Shown here: positions 1 to 11,974 of the stretch, one piece after another | Layout: each line of letters begins with the position of its first letter | Numbering within the stretch: position 1 is the stretch's first letter | Origin: Mauremys mutica | Taxonomy: Eukaryota; Chordata; Testudines; Geoemydidae | Assembly (NCBI RefSeq): GCF_020497125.1 | Contig: NC_059072.1 | Location: 275,572,045-275,636,044 of the forward strand | Direction: 5' to 3' | Length of the DNA: 64,000 nucleotides | The notes under the pieces: generated by a model | The model's input: the letters and a program-made list of their open reading frames with translations, nothing else | Databases searched by the model: none | Told to the model about the DNA's origin: nothing | Position numbers and translations under genes: made by a program

Positions 1-3000
1 GAGGCCCCTGGAACCACCACTAGTTGCCACACTGTGTGGCAGGGTATCACCTGTGCCACCTATGCCCCTGTAACCGTGCCTCCATAGGTCACAATTGAGA
101 ATACCAAATTCCTGACAAACTGCTAAGAAATACGGCAGTTACACCTGAAAACTGGAAGTTATTCTCCCATGAGATATACCAAACCAGCAATAAAAGTAAA
201 CTTATGTTTCACCACACTGGCGAACAACTCAGAAGAGCAGTTTCCCTAGGCATTCCAGTCCTTGCATCACCACCAAAACCACTAGACTTTAGGATGAGTG
301 GTTCTTTAAAACCAATTTAATCAAATAAAAGGTTCTTCTGATCCTAAAGGACCAGGCACACCCCCAGGTCAATGTACAACTCAGATCTTACCCAAAAAAT
401 CATGCTGTTGCCAATTCTTCCATTGTGAGGTAAATGTTCTTTTGATGGGCCACTCAATTTGAATAGTCACTCTAAGATGTGCTGGCTAACTACCTTGTGC
501 GAGCTACCCAGGAGCAAACATTTTGAAATATAGGTATAGAGCCAGCAGTCCTAACTTCAAATACCAAAATGGTACATGAATACAAATAGCATAATCATAA
601 CCAGCAAATCATACCATTTCTATTGATACCTTACTTGACACACTTTGTATAAGATTTGTTGCAATTATATAACAGTGGTAGCAACAATGATTTGCATGGT
701 CAGATTTTAATCACATGATGTCTGTTGCAGATCACATTCACTCCTGAAATCAAAGTCACCTCCATCTCCTGTGTTCAGTGGAGAAAGATGTCCGATTTCT
801 GGGTGACCAAGTACACTTCGGAAGTCCCACAATGTTGTTGAAACAACCTCAGAAACAACATCACTGACCACTTGCAGCAAATCACTGCTGACTGTCCCAC
901 TAGCAAACAAAGCCAGCTCATCTGCATGTGTGGTTGCTTCCCTAGGAACATCCCCATCCTCCTTCTATGAAGCTTCCTTGGAGGACACAACACACCACCC
1001 TAGGATCCACCAGCCCCATCCTGATAACAAGCTCTTACCCCTGTTGCAATGATCCTATCCCTGGGTCACAATGTGCCTCTTCAATCCCACTGGCACTGCC
1101 CTGTGCAGTGTTTGTTTTCCCCCTTCACAGTGAAGGCACTTTCCTCCCAGCCCTAATCTGCCACAGAAGGAGAAAAAGTGAAACCAGACCCCCAATGCCT
1201 CTATTCACAGCAGGGTTGTGAAGTGAGGAAGGAAAGCTCCCTTCCTCCTCCCTGGTGATCATATCCTGCACCTGCAATCTTACTTGCAGACTCACCAACC
1301 CTGTCTCCTCCTTTTACCCTGGCTCTGCCTGTTCCTTCCCTGAGAAGGAGGAAATCCCCTCTCCTATCTCCACTCTCAATTTCCTGCATCCATGTGGTGT
1401 CATGCTGCCTAGTTTGCCTGTATCCTCTGCTCCCTGCTGCTACATTGCTTGCTGCCTGGAGAAAGGGCTTCTTATGCCAGGGATTGCAACTTTTAAAACC
1501 TGCCACTGTTAAATTCCCTGGGGGTGCATAAGTGTCACCAAGTTGACCCTCCAACTACCTTTTTGCAGCAGTTTCTGACATCCTTCCCCCACACCCATAA
1601 AACACTGCTACCTTCCTCTGGCAAGTCTGGACAATATCCCCCCTGCTTCAGGTGCAATATGGTCACTATTGCTGCTGCACCTATAAAAAAAGAGTGCGCC
1701 TTGTGCAGAGGCGATCAGAGCCATGGTTCTGCCCTCTCTCTACATTTCTGTTGAGTTGTTTTTGACCCTAGAGATTGGTAACTTCATACATTTCTAGGTT
1801 TTAAAGCCATTGTGGTCTTCTAGACTGACTACCTATGTAACAGAAGCCATGGAAAAATTTACACAGTGATTTCTGTATCTAGCTCAATTTCTAGAGCTTG
1901 AGCTTGACCATATCTTGAAGACAGACATCAAACCTTGATGTACAGAGAACAAGACACAGATAATGTACCACATCCCTTGGTAATCTGTTAACAGTATATA
2001 TTGTTTTCATCTTAATAAATATGTTCATAGACCTGGTATGAACAAGTGGTCTTTTAACCAAACATATGGTTACAGTTTCTGCAAGGTGATCAACATTTAC
2101 CTGGTAAAATGGAGACTTATTGAATGATTTTAAACTACAACTGTACTTTCCCCCAAAATCCTATCTCACTAAAGATTTTTGAAAATGCTAAGTTTCAATT
2201 TTATAACAAAGCCATGTTAAATTAGTGGTTAAAATAAGAAAAAATCAAAACCTATTTTGATCTATAGCAAAAATGTAGTTTAAACATTTGCACAATTATG
2301 CCAAGTTCACTTAAATATTTTGACATTTGTAAAGATATTCTTCCATATTTACCCTCTGATAATCAGTTTATTGAAAGACCTGAGTCCCTAAGTAATACCA
2401 GTGCTAGCGAGTGTCACTAATTTTACTACAGTGAATGTATTCCCAATTAAATAGAGGGAACTGTATTGAGTATTTATTGGCCAAGAAACTAAGTCCCTAT
2501 GTTAGTTTGTTATTTAAGCCTAGCTAGAGGTAGAGATCTGAATTGGGCAGGATGACAGATCTCATGCATAGAAGGATATGAAAGGAAAGGTTTTTTTTCA
2601 AAATGTAAAAGTATTTTCTATCATGCAACTGGAAATCTGAATGAAATTCTGGGCAACTTCTGCTAAGCTTTTCACATGGATTTCATGTAAAATTTGAAAA
2701 AAATCTGTGGAATTCTTAATTATAATTATTTCAGAATACATGTGGAAATACTGTTCCCCTTTTTGTCCAAAATGATTAGCCAATATTTTTTGATTTGCTG
2801 TGTTGTTTCCATTAGAAGGAGAAACTGATTACATGAGCCAGCTATTTCTTTGGTGAAATCCTGTTTATTTACAAAGAATGTACACAAGGTCCTGTTTTCC
2901 TGAACACAGTAAGAACAAACAACAGCAGGCAGTTTCCTTGCTCAGACATCCAAGTCTGACTTCTCAGTGTCTTCTGTGACAAAAATAGTTCTCTCTCTAA

Positions 3001-3540
3001 ACTTCATCTTAGGGCCACTTTCATGACTGCTTCTCTCAGTGTATCTGTTCTGCTTCTCACACACAGAGCTGCAACCAATCATTCCCCCAGTCCCCGTGTT
3101 TTAAAATCAGTCACAGGGAACCCATTCAGCCCACATGGCTCAACTTCACTATATGTCCTGTTGTCTTGGGTGGTGGCTTACTATTGTTTCCAACTATCAC
3201 TACATAGATGGACATTTAATTGCTCCTTCCATTTAGTCTCTAAAGAAGCTTGACTACTAGCACAACCATCGGTTTTAGTGAGCTCTGTGATTGTCTACAG
3301 ATCAAAGACCTGACAATACTAATGAACAGCCGTGCAAGTTTCTCCCAGGAACAGCTACACAAAGATGCCTTATAACTAAACAGGACATCATGAACACATT
3401 TTCAGCTCACTCACATCTGTAGAGGCAAATCCATATAAATCCATTTTCTGTCATGGCTACTTTTTTAATTTTCTTTCACAGGTCTTCTGCATTTATGTTC
3501 TTCTAACCATATTCTCTCTTTTGTGCCAGCTTCTAAACTT
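1..3540. other. Intergenic stretch without a recognised gene
   Basis: I see no gene or known repeat here. The sequence is AT-rich except for about 960-1740, which is pyrimidine-rich on the + strand. That bias explains the overlapping short open frames on both strands. None of these frames has a recognisable domain. The part from 1760 to 3540 is ordinary AT-rich DNA. Confidence 0.6.
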
Positions 3541-3625
3541 GGGGTGAAATCCTGGGTCTATTAAAGTCAATGGCAAAACTCCCATTGACTTCAAAGTGGG
3601 GTCAGAATTTTACCGAGTCTCTTTT
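3541..3625. repeat. Short dispersed repeat piece (ATTGACTTCA family)
   Basis: The segment contains the words AAAGTCAATGGCAAAACTC and CATTGACTTCAAAGTGGGG, an inverted arrangement around an AAAACTCCCATTG core. I recognise it as a common old amniote interspersed repeat, but I cannot name the family. Related words occur near 36410-36490, 40995-41105, 60160-60300 and 61340-61430. From 3626 to 4480 I see only AT-rich sequence. Confidence 0.4.
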
Positions 3626-4849
3626 GTGCTTACAAATATGAGTCTAGTATGTAATTGTGAAATTGTTTTTACACTTACCAATAATCATGAGAAGAGTGCT
3701 CAAACTCTTATTGAGTTGGAATTTCTTAAAAAGAGAGGACCTTGGGTTTTACCCTGAACAGCAGCACCAAAAAAACTTCTCCTATGCTGGCCCATTTACC
3801 AACTAAATTACTTACATTCTGTTGTGTTCTCAACAGCTCTTTCTTTAGCATAGAAACTTCAGTGAAGGCCAGCAGGGATGCCCTTAAAACACCTAACACT
3901 AGAGAAATAAGAAATAAGGAATGAAAGCGAAAACAGAATTATAAATAGAAAAGAAGGTTTAAAGGTTTTCATCACTAAATTGTGGGTTAAAAATGACCTG
4001 AATGCATTTTTGCATCCCAAGTATAAAGTAATCCCGACATAAGACGCTAATAGCAAAGTTTGTGCTGGATGAAATTATAAGCATGCTACATAATTATAGT
4101 TTGCAAGAAACTCCACATGATTACAATCTGAGGGCCTTAAGAGCGCCAAATCAGTTTGTCACATTTTATGAAAAATCTTTGCTGCATGAAAAATTACTTT
4201 CTCTGACCTTTTAGAAGACAAGGTGATTATAGATGCTAAAACATAAGTGATGGAAAAATGTTACACTAAGGAAAAAGTCTCTTAAATGCAATAATTGATT
4301 ATTAGTCACACAATACTTAGTATCCCAATACTATTAACAAAAGTAAAAAATTCACATAGCAAAAGTACTCAATTTATTTAATTAATTACTTTGAATGAGA
4401 TAGTATACATATTTTTTTCCCTTTTCTTACAATTATAATTGGTTTAATTAAGTGCAGCACTTCATTGCTAGGAAGGGCAGACATGTGCCGGAGTAGCAAC
4501 CTGGCCTACCAATTTAGGTCTACAGAAGCTGCCTTAAGTCAACCTAATAATGTATGCATCTACACAACCAGGTCTCTTCAGCTGACCTAAGTCGAATGTA
4601 ATGTTGACTTCTGTACTCCATCGCTGCAAGAGGCATAGCACTTACTTCACTGTTCACGGTTCAACATAGAGGTAATGTAGATGTAATTTGACTTAACTGG
4701 CCTCCCGTAGGTGTCCCACAATGCTCCACTGTGACCACTCTGGAGTGTCTTTCCAATTCCACTGCACAACATTCAGGTACACAGGAAACAGCTCTTCCCC
4801 TGGTAAAACCCCAGGAACTTTTGAAATCCCATTTTCTGTTTGATCATCA

Positions 4850-5389
4850 TGGAGAGCACAGCTGATTATGGAGACTCAATACCCCAAACACACTCCAGCC
4901 TGGAATACACAGGAGGCAGTGGATCTTATTGCTGTGTGGGGAGAAGAGTTTGTGCAGACATAGCTCCAATCTAGCAGAAGAAACACTGACAACTATGCAA
5001 AGATTGGGCAGGGCATGGGGGAGAAGGGCTACACCAGGCACATGCAGCAGTGCCATGTGAAAATAAAGGAGCTTCAGCAAGCATACCAGAAGACAAGGGA
5101 GGTGAACAGTCATTCTTGTTCTGCCATACAGACATGCCACTTTTCCAATGAGCTGCATGTGATTCTTGGTGGCGACCCCACCACTAGCCCTAAATGCAGC
5201 ATCGATTCCTCTCAGGAGTCTGAGTCCTGGGCCATGTCAGGCAACAATAAAGAGGACATTTTGGATGAGGAAGAGAAGGAGGAGAATGGGAGACAGGCAA
5301 GCAGTGGATCAATTCTCCTCAAGAGCCAGAAGCTGTTTTTTAACCCTGGAGCCCAGCCAGTTGTGGGACAGCATGGTGGCAGAGTGTGA
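4850..5389 (+). pseudogene. Myb/SANT-like Harbinger accessory protein, pseudogene
   Basis: This is a relic of the DNA-binding partner that Harbinger transposons encode beside their transposase. From 4901 the frame reads WNTQEAVDLIAVWGEEFVQT, the start of a SANT/Myb-like trihelix domain, then hits an in-frame TAG at 4961-4963. It continues open through GEKGYTRHMQQCHVKIKELQ, QAYQKTREVNSHS and the motif ELHVILGG to an acidic tail (DILDEEEKEE) and a stop at 5387-5389. The order and motifs match the minus-strand frame at 52034-52687, whose equivalents are WTAREVVDLIAIWGE, KVKELRQAYQKTKEANGRSG and ELHAILGG. Upstream similarity starts near 4790, so the original start codon is not certain. Inactive, because of the nonsense codon and the loss of its transposase. 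Confidence 0.8.
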
Positions 5390-5717
5390 TGCCAGGAAAG
5401 GCACCTCTAATGAGTTTGCATTTACCATCAAACTGTAGTGGTTACATGCTATTATATGTTATGTATAATCAGAACAAAAAATGAGATGTGGTGGTATCTG
5501 CTTCCCCATGGCCACTCCAGCTATGTAGAGGGTGCTCCCCAGAAAAGACACATGGATGACCAGGAATCCTCCATAGAGATCTTTAGGAAACTTTCATGGA
5601 GGTACTCTGCAATCCTTTGCAGAAGGCTTCTGGGGAGGGCTACCATATTTCCACCATGGTAGGACATTTTGCCATGCCACTCATGTATTAACTCTGCTGT
5701 CATCGTTGTGGTACACA

Positions 5718-6101
5718 CAGTGGCAGATTGGCCAGTGGGCCAAAAGGACCCATGCTCAGGGGCTCCAGCCAATTGGGGACCCCTGGAAAAATGGACAACC
5801 CTACGCCCTGACCTGCTCTGCCCACCTGCTCAGCACTCCTGCTGGGGAACAGGGTTGGGGCTCAGAGGTTTGCTCCTCGTGCCCAGTGCTCAAGCCAGGG
5901 AGCAGCAAGAGCACCGGCTGGGTGGAATGGGACAAGCCCCCATGCCCAGCCTCCGCCCCTTAGCAGGAGCGCTGGATGGGTGGGCGGAGCCCCATTTCCC
6001 CAGCAGGAGCATGAGGTGGGAGGAGACTGCAGATGGAAGGGTTGGGGAGAGGCCTCCACGTGCTTTGGCCCAGGGCCCAACAAAACCCTAATCCGGCCCT
6101 G
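5718..6101. mobile_element. hAT-type MITE nested in the old Harbinger
   Basis: The element starts CAGTGGCAGATTGG and ends CTAATCCGGCCCTG, imperfect terminal inverted repeats of hAT type. It is flanked by 8-bp duplications GGTACACA (5710-5717) and GGTAAACA (6102-6109), with one mismatch. It is GC-rich, and its open frames are chance. The insertion falls in the intron-like part of the old Harbinger copy, so it is younger than that copy. Confidence 0.85.
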
Positions 6102-7384
6102 GGTAAACATCACAGCATCATGAGGACCAGGTCTATACCCAGATGCTTGCAGCATCTGCTCCCTTGTTGCCTCTGTCACCCTCAGGAGACTGATATCACA
6201 TAAGGTCACCTAGGGGAAATGGGGAAAGTTCTAATTACAAGTGCTTGCACTGCAAACAATAGAGCATATGATTCACACTCCCCCCACACACACACAGGTT
6301 GAATGGGCCTGTGGGTCTCTCAACCATGCTTTCCCTAACATGGCATTGCTTTGGTTGGTATCGATCTATTATGAGCAGCGTTAAGGGATGGGATGGGAAG
6401 ATTTCCTGTCTCTCCCCCCCCAAAGCCGCCTTGGAAGAAGACAGCAATTTGGGAGTATAAATGCTGTTCCCTGTTCACAAGCAACGTCCATGTTGCTAAG
6501 GGGAGGGAACATTGTTCAAATGCCCAACTATACTGCTGATGCTAGTTTGCCACAAGTTACATCACAAAGCCTGTTGTCCTTGCCTCGGGGCCATAATCAC
6601 CATGGCTGAAACAGAAAACCAGTTAATAGAATAGCTAGGGATTCTGATTATATTCTGGCTAGCAGTGGAGTGTAGTAAGGGGATATTTTTTTTAATAGCA
6701 ACCTTGCAGCAGAAACAATGTCTGCACTGTCAATGGTTGCATTGTTCATTGTTCTTTGCACGCCTTACAGCAGAAAGCTTGGCCTTCAGGGAATCTTCCA
6801 CAATGGGAAAGAAGCTTTCATAGATAAAGAAGTCAGAAAAAGAGGACGTGGGATGACATGTTCAGCAAGATAATGAATGCCTCGGGAAAGCTGAGACAGA
6901 ACTCAGAGCCTGGAAGATTTCACTCTCTGAGAATCTGGACATCAACATGGAGAGAAGGAGAGCATCCCAGGAATAAGAATGTGACACACAGGATGAGATG
7001 CTGTTAGGATCCTTCAGCAGGTCCTGCAGAACTACCTGCAAGCATCACCCCCTTCACAATCCTCCTCCAACAAATATTCCATGAGGCTGGGCAGGGGAGT
7101 GCAATATCACTTCCATTCAACTCCAGGGAAGGTTCAAAAAACAGAAGGCACCCATTCCAAGATCTTCGATAGTCAAAAGTACTGTGCTTTAGAAAACAAG
7201 CTGACTTTGTTTCTCCCCTCATGTTTGCCCAAGGTTAACTTATTTTTCTGTTCTTTTCAGTTTCTTCATGTGTGCATAATAAAAGTAAATGCTTCGAGAA
7301 AGAAATGTTCATTATTTTTTCCATTCACAATTGATCCAATGGAAGGATGGTATGGGAAGGCACAGCACAGATAAGCATCACACA

Positions 7385-7560
7385 TTACTGTGGCTCATTA
7401 CTGAAACAGGTTTTTAAAGACTCATGAAGATGCAGAACCCCTTGCAGGGCTCTTCTTATTGCCCTGGTATCTGGCTGCTCAAAATTAGCTGACAGCCCAT
7501 CTGCCTCCACGCTCAACCTCAGCAGAAACTTTTCATCCTTCAGAGATGAAGATAAGAAAG
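7385..7560 (-). pseudogene. Harbinger transposase C-terminal fragment, pseudogene
   Basis: Reading the minus strand down to the TAA at 7385-7387 gives a frame containing DEKFLLRLSVEADGLSANFE and then QPDTRAIRRALQGVLHLHES. The intact transposase at 50548 ends with AQPDTREIRRAHQEAVRIRE at the same distance from its stop. This is therefore the last 50 or so codons of a related transposase, on the strand opposite to the Myb-like relic. The catalytic core upstream is absent. The frame was too short to stand out on its own, and the assignment rests on the match to the younger copy. Confidence 0.75.
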
Positions 7561-7814
7561 CTCAAAGGGAAAAAAATGACATTTGGTAGATGTCTTTGTT
7601 TAACTATAATCTGATGGGCTCTCTTGTTTGTTAGCAAGATAGTAGGGACTACTCAACAAGCCTATCATGCCACTTTAGAGTGGATGAAAGTTTTTGAAAT
7701 GTTGACAAAATAAAAATTGCACAAATTTTAGTGAAGCTTTTTTGACCTGTTGTATTCTTCTTTTCTTCTTTCTGATTTCCAGATACTAGTATTTTTTCTT
7801 GCAATTTCACCCAC

Positions 7815-9361
7815 TTTTGACAGATGGAAGTTAGCTAATGTAACGCCAATATTTAAAAAGGGCTCTAGAGGTGATCCCGGCAATTACAGACCGGTAAGTC
7901 TAACGTTGGTACCGGGCAAATTAGTTGAAACAATAGTTAAGAATAAAATTATCAGACACATTGAAAAACAAACTATTGAGCAATAGTCAACATGGTTTCT
8001 GTAAAGGAAAATCGTGTCTTACTAATCTATTAGAGTTCTTTGAAGGGGTCAACAAACAAGTGGACAAGGAGGATCCAGTGGACATAGTGTACTTAGATTT
8101 CCAGAAAGCCTTTGACAAGGTCCCTCACCAAAGGCTCTTACGTAAATTAAGCTGTCATGGGATAAAAGGGAAGGAACTTTCATGGACTGAGAACTGGTTA
8201 AAAGACAGGGAACAAAGGGTAGGAATAAATGGTAAATTTTGAGAATGGAGAGGGGTAACTAGTGGTGTTCCCCAAGGGTCAGTCCTAGGACCAATCCTAT
8301 TCAACTTAGTCATAAATGATCTGGAGAAAGGAGTAAACAGTGAGGTGGCAAAGTTTACAGACGATACTAAACTGCTCAAGATAGTTAAGACCAAAACAGA
8401 CTGTGAAGAACTTCAAAAAGATCTCACAAAACTAAGTGATTGGGCAACAAAATGGCAAATGAAATTTAATGTGGATAAATGTAAAGTAATGCACATTGGA
8501 AAAAATAACCCCAATTATACATACAATATGATGGGGGCTAATTTAGCTACAATGAGTCAAGAAAAAGATCTTGGAGTCATTGTGGATAGTTCTCTGAAGA
8601 TGTCCACGCAGTGTGCAGAGGCAGTCAAAAAAGGAAACAGGATGTTAGGAATCATTAAAAAGAGGATAGAGAATAAGACTGAGAATATATTATTGCCCTT
8701 ATATAAATCCATGGTACACCCACATCTTGAATACTGAATACAGATGTGGTCTCCTCATCTCAAAAAAAGATATAGTGGCACTAGAAAAGGTTCAGAAAAG
8801 GGCAATTAAAATTATTAGGGGTTTGGAGAGGGTCCCATATGAGGAAAGATTAAAGAGGCTAGGATTCTTCAGCTTGGAAAAGAGGAGACTAAGGGGGGAT
8901 ATGATAGAGGTATATAAAATCATGAGTGATGTGGAGAAAGTGGATAAGGAAAAGTTATTTACTTATTCCCATAATACAAGAACTAAGAGTCACCAAATGA
9001 AATTAATAGGCATCAGGTTTAAAACAAATAAAAGGAAGTTCTTCTTCACGCAGCACACAGTCAACTTGTGGAACTCCTTACCTGAGGAGGTTGTGAAGGC
9101 TAGGTCTATAACAGCATTTAAAAGAGAACTGGATAAATTCATGGTGGGTAAGTCCATAAATGGCTATTAGCCAGGACAGGTAAGGAATGGTTTCCCTAGC
9201 CTCTGTTTGTCAGAGGATGGAGATGGATGGCAGGAGAGAGATCACTTGATCATTGCCTGTTAGGTTCACTCCCTCTGGAGCACCTGGCATTGGCCACTGT
9301 CAGTAGACAGGATACTGGGCTAGATGGACCTTTGGTTTGACCCTGTATGGCTGTTCTTACG
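7815..9361 (+). mobile_element. CR1 LINE, 5'-truncated
   Basis: This is a CR1 non-LTR retrotransposon copy that begins inside the reverse-transcriptase region and runs to the CR1 3' end, whose last part reads GGCTAGATGGACCTTTGG and GGCTGTTCTTACGG. 5' truncation is normal for CR1. The next stretch, 9362-10018, is AT-rich with no feature that I recognise. Confidence 0.9.
7820..9170 (+). pseudogene. CR1 ORF2 reverse transcriptase fragment, pseudogene
   Basis: The product would be the reverse transcriptase that copies CR1 RNA at the target site. The frame shows NYRPVSLTLVPGKLVE (RT block before motif A), then DIVYLDFQKAFDKVPHQRL (motif A, with its aspartate), GVPQGSVLGPIL read across a break near 8260, FTDDTKLLK near 8350 (the F-x-DD catalytic box, usually FADD or YADD), and the CR1 C-terminal block ending ITAFKRELDKFM near 9150. 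In-frame stops or shifts occur near 7984, 8241 and 8737, so the copy is dead. The 5' half of ORF2, including the endonuclease, is missing. Confidence 0.88.
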
Positions 9362-10018
9362 GTTAAGATTTACTTTTCTATTGTTGATTTCCTATGGAAA
9401 AAAGTGTGTCTGCACTGTCTGTCAGTGTTGCTTTTTTATTTTATTTTTTATTTTGGGACCTACACTTTCTTAATTGTTTTGTATAACATGGTCAGGACAT
9501 ACTAGGATTTAAAGCATAGGTTAAATGAAGCGCATTTCAAAGTTTTGATAAAAAATTGCAAACAGAGTTTTCTCTCATTAAAGACTGGGAGAATGATCCC
9601 CCAACAATGTGGTTCATTTAATCTATGCTTTAAATCTTAGTTTATGTTAAGCTACCGTCAACTGCCATTAAGTTTAAAAAGTAATATTAAAATATAAAAG
9701 ATAACTTCATTAAAATTATTCAAGTGGGGTGGAGCTAGATTTTAGGCATACTTGGGTATTTTACTAGATAACTTTAAAGTCATAAAATGGTAATTTGTGG
9801 ATTTAAAGAGGTGTCAAGAAAGGAATATTCTTACAAAAAATTCTTTCTGAAAAATATGATGGATGAAAAATTAATCCATTGTGAATTTGATGAAAGCTCT
9901 GTTTCCCGTTACAGATAATTAACACTAGGATTATTTCAGGTAATTTTGGGGTTGCGCAAGTGTTTAGCTCATTAGTTTTTGGTAATTTTTTTTTAATTCT
10001 GGGAGGGAAAACAGTAGT

Positions 10019-10432
10019 TTATCCCTGAAATTTTGATTGGCCAGATCTGTTTACAGCACAAAAGCCTCCTTCCACCAGGTCCACTGCTGGCCTAGGTTTG
10101 TGTCTGTGAAATCCAGGGCTCTGGGAGGCTTCAGACAAGAGTTCCATGTCTCCTGCTACCAGCTGCTGCACATCAGAGAATTCACAGCTCAGAAACTGCC
10201 ACCATGTTTCATTTGCAAAGAGTGAACCTGAATTTAGGTTAAGTTGAACAAGTGGAACTTTATTAATCCCTGTGGACTGCTCTGTTTGTGGCTCCATGGT
10301 TTTCAGCCTAACTCCTTCAGTTTCCAGTTCCCCTGGTATCCAATCAATAATTGTCCCTGAAGGCCCTCTGACTTCTTTTCCACTGATTATGGCACATTGC
10401 TGTCCCTGTGAAAATTTGCCTAACTTGACCAA
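10019..10432 (-). other. Unrecognised 137-codon open frame, possible repeat relic
   Basis: This is an open frame of 137 codons on the minus strand, with balanced composition and no low-complexity bias. It contains GKEVRGPSGTIIDWIPGELE and LNLNSGSLFANETWWQFLSC. I do not recognise a domain, and there is no signal peptide or membrane segment. The phrasing is reminiscent of degraded retroelement coding sequence in turtle DNA, but this is an impression only. There is no initiation context, neighbour or splice evidence that it is a gene. It could be chance. Confidence 0.25.
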
Positions 10433-10479
10433 GTTATAAGCAGAAGAGTTGGGATCGGAAGACTGTCTATCCTGTACTA

Positions 10480-10900
10480 TGAATTATCAACATGCTGGTG
10501 CCCAGACAGTGTGAAGGAGAAGGAGGAGGCGGCATCCTGACTCATGCATTGGGGTGGGGTCTGAAAGCAATGTTGGGAGGAAAGAAAGGGACAGGAGGTT
10601 GGGGGAGGAGTTAGGATCAAGAACTGGGAGTAAGGGAAAAGCTGAAGGAAAAGAGTGACAGGAGCAGAAAGAAGGGGCAGGAGAGGGGTAGGAGCTGGGA
10701 GTGCAAGATAGAAGCAGAATGGGAGGGGATGACAATGGGCAGGAGCCCTTAGCAAAGGGGTTAAAATAGAAACAAGGGGTAACTGGGCAAGAGCCAGAGA
10801 CAGGAGGAGAAGCATATGGTAATAGCATTGTGTGAGGGAGGCAAGAGTTGGGTGGTGGCAAATACAAGGGGACAGAGAGAATCAGAAGGGTCTGTAATCA
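10480..10900 (+). repeat. Purine-rich (G/A) low-complexity tract
   Basis: About 400 bases are strongly purine-biased on the + strand (many GGGAGG, GGAGAAG and AGGAGC words) with short interruptions. The long minus-strand frames here are the pyrimidine complement (rich in Pro, Ser and Leu) and are not genes. From 10900 to 11359 I see AT-rich DNA with nothing recognisable. Confidence 0.6.
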
Positions 10901-11359
10901 GAGAACACACCTCTACAGGACCTGGCATACAACACAGTATTTCTGAATCTTAACATGCCTTTGGCTGTCCAGCAAATAGCTGTGAAACCCACTGGCAAAA
11001 ATGTGTGGGCATCTGGGGAGGCAGATGTTCCACGCAATAGCAATTTTGTATTTTCCAATTTAAGTCTTTTAAAAACTTAGGAAATTGCAAAAAGGAACAT
11101 TAATTTTGCAGAGTCAGATATTCAAAGATTAGAAAATGCCAGAATTAAGGGGCAACCTTAATTTGGCCTCATTGTGCAAATATATTATGGTACAGTCTCT
11201 CATTACAGAATCACGTACTACTTTTAACAAAAATTATTAATGAATGTGCTATCTTAACATCCTCGTGAGGTGAGTTGGTATTAATAATCTCATTGTACAC
11301 GTGCAGGAACGGAGGCACCATGAAACGAAGCCCAAAACTGTCCACTAATTTTGGGTACT

Positions 11360-11593
11360 TGTGATGGTGTGCACTCACCTCTCGTGAGTGCCTCCCATTG
11401 GATGGGTGTGACCCTGCACTCTCTCTCTTTGCGGTGCCCCCTGACAGCTGTTGCCCTTGTCAGAAGGATCCTCAGTGGATCAGCCTCCGACCAAGTCACA
11501 CACAGCCAATATGCATGAATGCACAAGCCCCTTCTGGGGTCAGAGGTCCAACAGGGCCTGTCCCTGTGCCATTGGTAATCTCTTTAGCCTTGT
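11360..11593 (+). mobile_element. LTR fragment (retrovirus-like, turtle type)
   Basis: The piece begins TGTGATGGTGTGCACTCACC, the TGTG start expected of an LTR. I recognise the following CACTCTCTCTCTTTGCGGTG and AGGATCCTCAGTGGATCAGC as part of an endogenous LTR found widely in turtles. No matching CACA end or target duplication is seen. It stops where CR1 sequence begins, so it is a truncated piece. No coding sequence is attached. Confidence 0.45.
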
Positions 11594-11594
11594 C

Positions 11595-11827
11595 TCTAGG
11601 CTCAGGTTGGATATTGGGGTGGTGGGAGAGAATCTAAATATAAGGAAAGTTAAGTACTGTAACAAGTTACCTAGGAAGGTTGTCAAACCTGTTCTTAAAA
11701 ACCTTCAATGGCAGGGATTTCATGAACATCTGCCAGGGATGATCCAGGCGCACTTCATCCTGCCTCAGTGCAGGAAGATGGAACTGGATGACCATGAACT
11801 ATCCAACTCTATATTTCTATGATTTCT
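11595..11827 (+). mobile_element. CR1 LINE 3' end fragment
   Basis: The segment contains the CR1 3' region, including GTTGTCAAACCTGTTCTTAA and TGGATGACCATGAACTATCC, and ends in the short tail TATTTCTATGATTTCTA, the degenerate octamer repeat typical of CR1 ends. Only the last 230 or so bases of the element are present. Confidence 0.8.
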
Positions 11828-11974
11828 ACAGATAACATCCTAATTAATTATAGAATCCTGATTCATTCCCAGAACACAGTCTGTCTGTGTACTGCACAAT
11901 GCAGGGATCCTGTGAAAAAAAGAGTATGTGATTGTGTAATTAAAAAGTATGCACTCTTCAGTAAGAATGTTTTG

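Larger units (their letters stand above)
4490..7560. mobile_element. Degenerate PIF/Harbinger transposon copy, one terminus lost
   Basis: An older relative of the Harbinger at 48.9-52.96 kb, in the opposite orientation. From left to right it holds a Myb/SANT-like gene relic (+), an intron-like stretch (5555-5690) that resembles the reverse complement of 51900-52030, a second-exon relic at about 6870-7230 followed by AATAAA near 7279, and the C-terminal end of a transposase (-) at 7385-7560. The two genes converge, as in the younger copy. The transposase N-terminus and right terminus are missing, and the sequence becomes unrelated near 7565. The left boundary near 4490 is approximate. A hAT-type MITE (5718-6101) is nested inside. 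Confidence 0.75.

Noticed and set aside
1201..1554. 117-codon minus frame
   Set aside because: It lies in a pyrimidine/purine-biased region with open frames on both strands, and no domain was seen.
5669..6209. 140-codon (+) and 115-codon (-) frames
   Set aside because: They lie almost wholly in the hAT-type MITE at 5718-6101.
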